Below the pieces are notes generated by a model. That model ran no database searches, was not told where the DNA came from, and worked only from the letters and a program-made list of their open reading frames with translations. From contig BCLD01000012.1 of assembly GCA_001600875.1 (NCBI GenBank), positions 21,981 to 85,980 of the forward strand: a DNA stretch of 64,000 bases, written 5' to 3'. The first letter of the stretch is position 1, and each line of letters starts with the position of its first letter. Origin of the DNA: Solicoccozyma terricola (Eukaryota; Basidiomycota; Tremellomycetes; Filobasidiales; Piskurozymaceae). Made by a program: the position numbers and the translations under genes. Of this stretch, positions 58,949-64,000 are shown piece after piece.

Positions 58949-61742
58949 CTACGATTCGCTTGCTCCCCGGACACCTGCACCGGATTTCCTCAATCTCCCG
59001 TCCCTCGACAGCAAATCCACCATGGCAATCCCCGCACTATGGCTCTGCTTGACCCAAGCCAAGTATACATGAACGTTGCATTCCCGTGCCAAAGTGAGCA
59101 TCTCTCTGCGGCAGAGGGTCACGAGAGCATTAATTCGCTCATGATTCGCTTGTCCGCCGTTCGGAAGGGACCGACGCCGATCGATAAGGTCCAATCCCGT
59201 CATGTAGTCTGTGATGAAAGCGACCGAGTGGTAACGTCCCAAACGGAGGCCTGATCGAGCGCGAAACACACCCCAAAGTATGGCGAACAACTCGGATTCG
59301 CCAGAGGATTCCACGCTGATTGGAAGGCACACCGCATAGGGAGAAGGAGGAGAACTTTTGACGAGAATCCCGGCACCAGCCGTAGATTTACCACCCTCTC
59401 TGAATGACCCATCCGTGTAGATGCACAGACAGCTGGGCTGGTCCTCCAGGAGACTGACATAGTCCATAGCCACCTTTGCCTGATGCTCGTATACCGACCC
59501 TTGACGGTGACCAGATGCGAGCAGCTCCGACTGAACGGAAAAGTAGGTGATGTGCTGGTTTTCGTCAGGGGTCGAAGCATTGGTTCCATCTGTTGCCACC
59601 GTGACATGGAAAGGGTTGAAACCACTCCTCTTTGCAAGTTTCGACTTTGTCTGGGGACCGATCTCATCCTCTAGCAGGGTCTCCACTGCAAGACTTTGGA
59701 TCAATACACCGTTCTTGGGGGAGAATAGTCTCGACTTACTGAATTCTCCTGGAGACAACGATGTGATCTCGCTGGCATGCACGGGCGCTTTTGTCATAAG
59801 CAACGGAAGTTCTGTGGGTGTCATGGAACTTCCTGCCTTGAACCTTGCCATGGTCTCCTGGTATTCTTTCAGGTGCAATGCCCTCGCTGCTTCTGTGGGG
59901 GGGGGGGGGGGGAACACTCAACAAGCTGGATTGTGCAAAGTAGCCTTACCACTCACTCATCGAGGCTACTTCTGCCGGGGAAGGTAATCCGGCTTTGAAA
60001 GCCATTATTTCTCGGCGGCGAACGACTGTAATGTCCGACGACAAGGTCGGAACGAGACTGCCCAGCATCCACCCGTAGTCGACTCACAATACGCTCTGAT
60101 CTCGGCAAGGAACCTTCTGATTGCTGCTTGTGGACCATGCACGAAGGAACGCTTCCAGTCTGACGAGGTGAGAGGTGAGTAAGCCAGTGTGCCGATGGGT
60201 GCGCGAGCACATACGTACCTTGCAACACCTCGAATATGGTTCGCCGTTGGATCGACGGTTGGGAACGTTCCGAGTACCCTGGCTCTGGCGCTGCATTGGT
60301 GACCGGGACCGACTCCTGATGAGACACCTCCACCGGAGGGAGAACCCTGACGGTCGCATCAGACGGCGGCTCAGACATGGTCGCGCGGTCGTGCACTGAT
60401 ACGACGGAATCCGATGAGACGATTGGCAGCTCTTGCATTGTCGCCCTTTCGATCGCGGGCGGCATGGCCAACCTTTGCGCCTCGCTCTTCCTCAGGAGCC
60501 GACGTTTGGCCCTTTCCTGGAGCGCTTGCCGGTGAGCAACCTCGCGAGACTCTTGCTGAATTTTGAGTGCTGCGTGATTTGACATCACCCTATGATGCAG
60601 AGCCGTGACTGTGGCAGGGGTGTTCAGCACATATCTCTCGGTGCTCTGTGTGCACTCCCCAACTCACAATTCACGGATGCCTTCAGATCACTTTCCCGTT
60701 TCCGCTGCTGCTCCATCAGGAAATTTGCTGCCTCCTGCGCCTCGCGACTGCCAAGCGCGTACAGCCGCTGAGCTTCCTTTCGAGTCTCTACTCCCAGTCG
60801 TTCAACCTCGGTGACCTCGAGCATGATTAGAGATGGCATTGTGGCGTCATCGACCAGGTCTTGCGGAACGACGTGGTCTGCCTGAATGTCATGCCTCTCG
60901 ATAGTCGGTAAAGAGAGCCATCCCGTTTCCTTGCCCGGTGGGCTCTCGATCTCTTTCCCCGATGTTGTTGCGGGTTTGGCAGGAGGTTTGGTGGTAGATA
61001 CCGTTGCATTGACCTCCTTCTTCTTCTTCTTCTTCTTCTGCACCGCAACCTGAGGTTTAATGCGGCCCACTTTGGGCGTTTTCGGCTCTGGCGCAGAGGG
61101 TGGTGACGGGATGACCAAGGGAGTTGCCGGTATTGCAACCGCAGACGGCTTTTTTGGCGGTTCATCTATCGCTTCCAGCTTTGGTGATGTGACCTTAACG
61201 GCCTGGACTTGCTTTTCAATCGTTTGCGGTTTCACTGCGGGGTCTTTCTTGACGGCCTGAACTTGCTTCTCAATCGTTTGCGGTTTCACTGCAGGGTCTT
61301 TCTTGACGGCCTGGACTTGCTTCTTGCCCGCTTGTGGCTGCGGCGCGAGGTCTTTCTTGACGGCCTGGACTTGCTTCTTGCCAACTTGCTGCTTTATTGA
61401 ATTTTCTTTTGACAGCTGTTTCGCCTCCTTCACGGGCTCGTTTCGCATCTTGGACTCCTCATATTTCAGCATCATAGCTTTCGCCTTGACTGACGAATCC
61501 ATAATGGCGGATCGAATGATGCTGACCAGTTCTTCTTGCCGTTCAGGATCGGTCGTCTGCCTGTGTTCGGCGCCAGCCGCCTTGATAGCCGCTCGATGAG
61601 TAGCGGTGAGGCCGCCGAGATCTTTCGCCATCTGCACATGAGCATTGCAGTCGGGGTACGCTGTCTGCTGGAGTGTCTTCAGCCAGTCCTTGGTGTAGGA
61701 CACAGGCGGTGGAGGAGCTGGAGACCTCGTGGTTGAGCTCAT
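58949..61742 (-). CDS. RNase H-domain protein with Lys-rich repeat N-terminus
   Basis: Five exons close in frame: 60668-61742, 60219-60608, 60088-60159, 59957-60025, 58949-59892, giving 849 aa. Residues about 120-200 hold an 18-residue repeat rich in Lys/Gln/Pro, and a KKKKKKKE tract follows; the middle is charged and helical with no known domain. Residues about 590-840 carry an RNase H fold: YTDGSF (first Asp), SGESELFAILWGV (Glu), FITDYMTGLDLI (third acid) and QSHSAGIAMVDLLSR (His and last Asp), so the D-E-D-D set appears complete. No reverse transcriptase, integrase, gag zinc knuckle or flanking repeat is seen. It may be a domesticated retroelement fragment or a host RNase H-like protein; the function is unknown. 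The ATG at 61740-61742 is the first in frame. Confidence 0.72.
59897..59912 (-). repeat. C16 homopolymer before a splice acceptor (G16 on + strand)
   Basis: In transcript sense, sixteen C residues are followed by ACAG, the acceptor of the last exon (starting 59892) of the RNase H-domain gene. Confidence 0.85.
61201..61390 (-). repeat. 54-bp coding tandem repeat (18 residues)
   Basis: The unit boundary GCCTG recurs at 61201, 61255, 61309 and 61363, a constant 54 bp. The copies encode KQVQAVKKDPAVKPQTIE or close variants (the last in transcript order diverges). Two central copies are almost identical at the DNA level, indicating recent expansion. Confidence 0.9.
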
Positions 61743-62288
61743 GGCATGTCTAGCAGCTTCAACGGCTCCATCCACTCACCATCCTGAGGCACTTCTGTCA
61801 AAGTAGTGTTATGACGCCAGTACTCTGCGCCACGCTGAAGGTATCCTGAAGAACCATAAAAGTGGTCAAGGCGCTGCTGGCACGGCAGTAGGGGTGTCTC
61901 CAGATGCGAGACCTACCGTATTGTATGACATTGGTGCAAACGGCTGAGCGGCCTGACCGTCTGTCTCGCGGAGTATACCGAGACAGCCACATGATGGGGT
62001 CTGTCCAGTCTGCAGGGAATGTAGCGGTGATGCAGATGAAGATTGCTGAAAGATACACCCATGTTGATCACCACCACCACCACCACCGTCTCTTCTTGGA
62101 TTGGTCACGTGACATTCGAACGAAAGGGCAGCGATTAGAATGAGAAATGATAATATCCGGAAAACGACGAGAGAGGGTATACATCTAAAGGGGTGTGTGC
62201 GGGTAGTGTATATGTGCAGCCACTACCAAAAGAACCAGAGTCGTGAATGCAACAGCCTTATTTTCAAAACATGTTCACCCAACGGCGC
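61743..62288. promoter_or_regulatory. Region between ATP-citrate lyase end and RNase H-protein start
   Basis: 546 bp. It contains the palindrome TCACGTGA at 62105-62112 and seven CAC triplets at about 62069-62087. Minus-strand frames at 61798-62108 have no recognisable domain, though a 5' untranslated exon of the RNase H gene could lie here. Confidence 0.4.
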
Positions 62289-64000
62289 CTACTTTGGGTT
62301 GACAATGACGCGGTCGGACGACGACGAGTTGTAGAGGACAGGGAGCTCGACGAAGATGTCGTCTGCTGGGTGACGGTAGAGACCGGTTCGGAGTCGACGC
62401 TGGTCGAGGTAATGACCACAGAAACCGATTGATCGACCGATGACGAAGAGACCGTTGAGGCTGTGGGGGAGAACGGCATCAGTATCAAGGCGAGACTCGT
62501 CTTGGAACCACGAAGCACTCACGTTCCGATCTTGAGGTAATCAGCGACCTCCTCATCGGTGAAGGCTCCGGTGCCACGGAGCAAGTCGCAGAACGCGGCG
62601 GCGATGGCACCGTCGACGTTCAGGATAAGGGAGTCCTTCTTGGCGCTGGTGACAGACTCGACACCGAGAGCGTAGTCGAGGGTAGGGGTCGATGGGAAGT
62701 GCTTCTTGACGTAGTCGACGACGAGAACGACACGCAAATCCGGGTTGCTCTTGGACTTGATCTTGTGACCGATACCTGGGATGAGCTTGTTGGCCTTTCG
62801 CATCGAGTCGACGAATTCACGAGGGGTCATTCCGGATTGGAGACCACGCGAGAACTCGGCGGCAGCACCGTCGAGCGCACCACCGAATCGGTCACCGATG
62901 GTGAGCAGACCAGAGACGAGGGAGGAGATGAGGTCCTTTCCGGCACGGGCGGTGATGATGGTGTTCATGGCACCAGAGACAGCAGGTCCGTGATCGGCAG
63001 TGAGCTGGAGAACCATCTCGATGAACTTGCAAGCGTACGCAGGGAGGCGTCTCTTGAACCAGAGCAGCGAGACGACACCACCGATACCGAGCTCCTCCTT
63101 GAAGACGTCCGAGATTCGCATACCGGCGTACATGAGCTCCTGACCACGCTCGTCGGAGATGGTGGAGATGAACGCGGCAGGCTTTCGGATCATGCCGAGC
63201 TCCTGGGCCCACTTGTAGTCCATTGGGATGTTGGGTGGGTCGCGCTCGGCCTTGGGGACGATGACACCGGCGGAGAGGAGCTTTTGGTAGGTCTGGGTGA
63301 GTACGAGGGGGAGGTCCTCGAAGGTTTCTGGGACGATGAAGCCAGCAGCCTTCATGGCGCGGTTCTTGGCGTCAGCGGTTTCGAGGTCCGAATTGGCCAT
63401 CGAACCGGCGTGACCGAATTGCACCTCGGTGGTGAACATCTTGGCGCAGGTACCGATGGCCCAAGCGACGATTGGCTTGGTGATTTGGCCACTCTTGACG
63501 GCTTCAATGACACGGTACTCTTCGATACCACCTACTTCTCCGAGGAGGACGAGCATCTTGCACTCGGGGTCGGCCTCGTATCGGAGGAGATGGTCGATGA
63601 AGGTGGTAGCCGGGTATCGGTCACCACCGATCGCGATACCCTCGTAGGTACCGTTGGTGGTGAACGAGAGAATGTTGTTGAGCTCGTTGGACATGCCTCC
63701 AGACTTGGAGACGTAACCGACGGAACCGGCTCGGTAGAGCTTGGATGCGATGATGTTGTCCATCATACTGTGAGGGGGTGGTTGGTTAGCACATGGAATC
63801 TCATCTTAACACGCCGCGTCGCACTCACCCTCCAGAGTTACCGATCCTGAAGCATCCTGGCTTGATACCACCGACGGTGGCGGGACCGATGATCAGCACG
63901 TTCTTCTTCTCGGCCAAATGGAGGAGCTCCCTGGCATGTCTCTCGGGGACACCTTCGGCGATCAAAGCGATGGCCTTGATCTGGGGGAATCGGAGAATGT
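62289..64000 (-). CDS. ATP-citrate lyase, C-terminal part (5' end beyond window)
   Basis: Cytosolic enzyme that makes acetyl-CoA and oxaloacetate from citrate, CoA and ATP; the main source of cytosolic acetyl-CoA in lipid-forming yeasts. Three exons are visible: from 64000 down to about 63830, 62519-63770 approximately, and a last exon ending TAG at 62289-62291. Seen: [27 protein letters not shown], the phosphohistidine loop [37 protein letters not shown], and the citrate-synthase-like module with [23 protein letters not shown] and [15 protein letters not shown], ending [20 protein letters not shown]. The order matches the C-terminal half of the fused animal/basidiomycete enzyme. Codon choice is strongly biased to C-ending codons, unlike most neighbours, as expected of a highly expressed gene. 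Confidence 0.97.

Noticed and set aside
58949..61742. Complete retrotransposon
   Set aside because: Only an RNase H domain is present; no RT, integrase, gag, long terminal repeats, poly-A tail or target-site duplication were found.
62699..63850. 383-codon plus-strand frame opposite ATP-citrate lyase
   Set aside because: Antisense shadow of a highly codon-biased gene; Glu/Asp/Gly/Val/Leu-rich text without motifs.

Overview
The window is nuclear DNA of a basidiomycete yeast, most likely a tremellomycete (Cryptococcus/Kwoniella-like). The evidence is: genes broken by many short spliceosomal introns (about 50-70 nt, GTGAGT or GTAAGT ... CAG); a chitin deacetylase with the layout of the Cryptococcus CDA2/MP98 family (signal peptide, NodB domain, Ser/Thr-rich tail, GPI signal); four Zn2Cys6 regulators; and a fused-type ATP-citrate lyase. 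No rRNA, tRNA, CRISPR or complete transposon was recognised. Where every donor, acceptor and phase was followed by eye, exon structures close exactly (dihydroxyacetone synthase-like 729 aa, regulator TF1 891 aa, phosphoketolase 843 aa, RNase H protein 849 aa). Other models give outer limits and an approximate exon count.

Layout, left to right: end of a family-2 polysaccharide synthase (+, cut by the window edge); transketolase/dihydroxyacetone synthase-like enzyme (-); Zn2Cys6 factor TF1 (-); intronless beta-glucuronidase (-); SNF2-family ATPase (+); phosphoketolase (-); flavin monooxygenase (+); Zn2Cys6 factor TF2 (-); DUF3500-like protein (+); MFS transporter (+); salicylate-hydroxylase-like monooxygenase (+); orphan multi-pass membrane protein (-); two monocarboxylate-type MFS transporters (+,+), the second intronless; chitin deacetylase (-); Zn2Cys6 factor TF3 (-), a paralogue of TF2; sugar transporter (+); ribokinase (-); Zn2Cys6 factor TF4 (+); carboxylesterase (-); amino-acid/choline-type permease (+); a protein with a Lys-rich repeat region and a C-terminal RNase H domain (-); ATP-citrate lyase C-terminal part (-, cut by the window edge).

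Theme: most genes fit carbon scavenging. They include sugar, carboxylate and amino-acid uptake, glucuronide hydrolysis, aromatic hydroxylation, ester hydrolysis, ribose phosphorylation, and sugar-phosphate routes to C2 and C3 units. Phosphoketolase and ATP-citrate lyase are both acetyl-CoA-supplying enzymes. Several regulators lie head-to-head with a transporter or enzyme gene (TF2/DUF3500, TF3/sugar transporter, ribokinase/TF4), a layout that suggests shared promoters. A CACGTG box sits in most of the upstream regions inspected. Co-regulation is inference.

Strongest points for a second look: the beta-glucuronidase, which matches E. coli GUS in catalytic-residue numbering and has no intron; the RNase H fusion protein without reverse transcriptase; a 62-bp tandem duplication at the splice region of the first gene; two microexons of 12 and 13 nt; and C-homopolymers used as polypyrimidine tracts.
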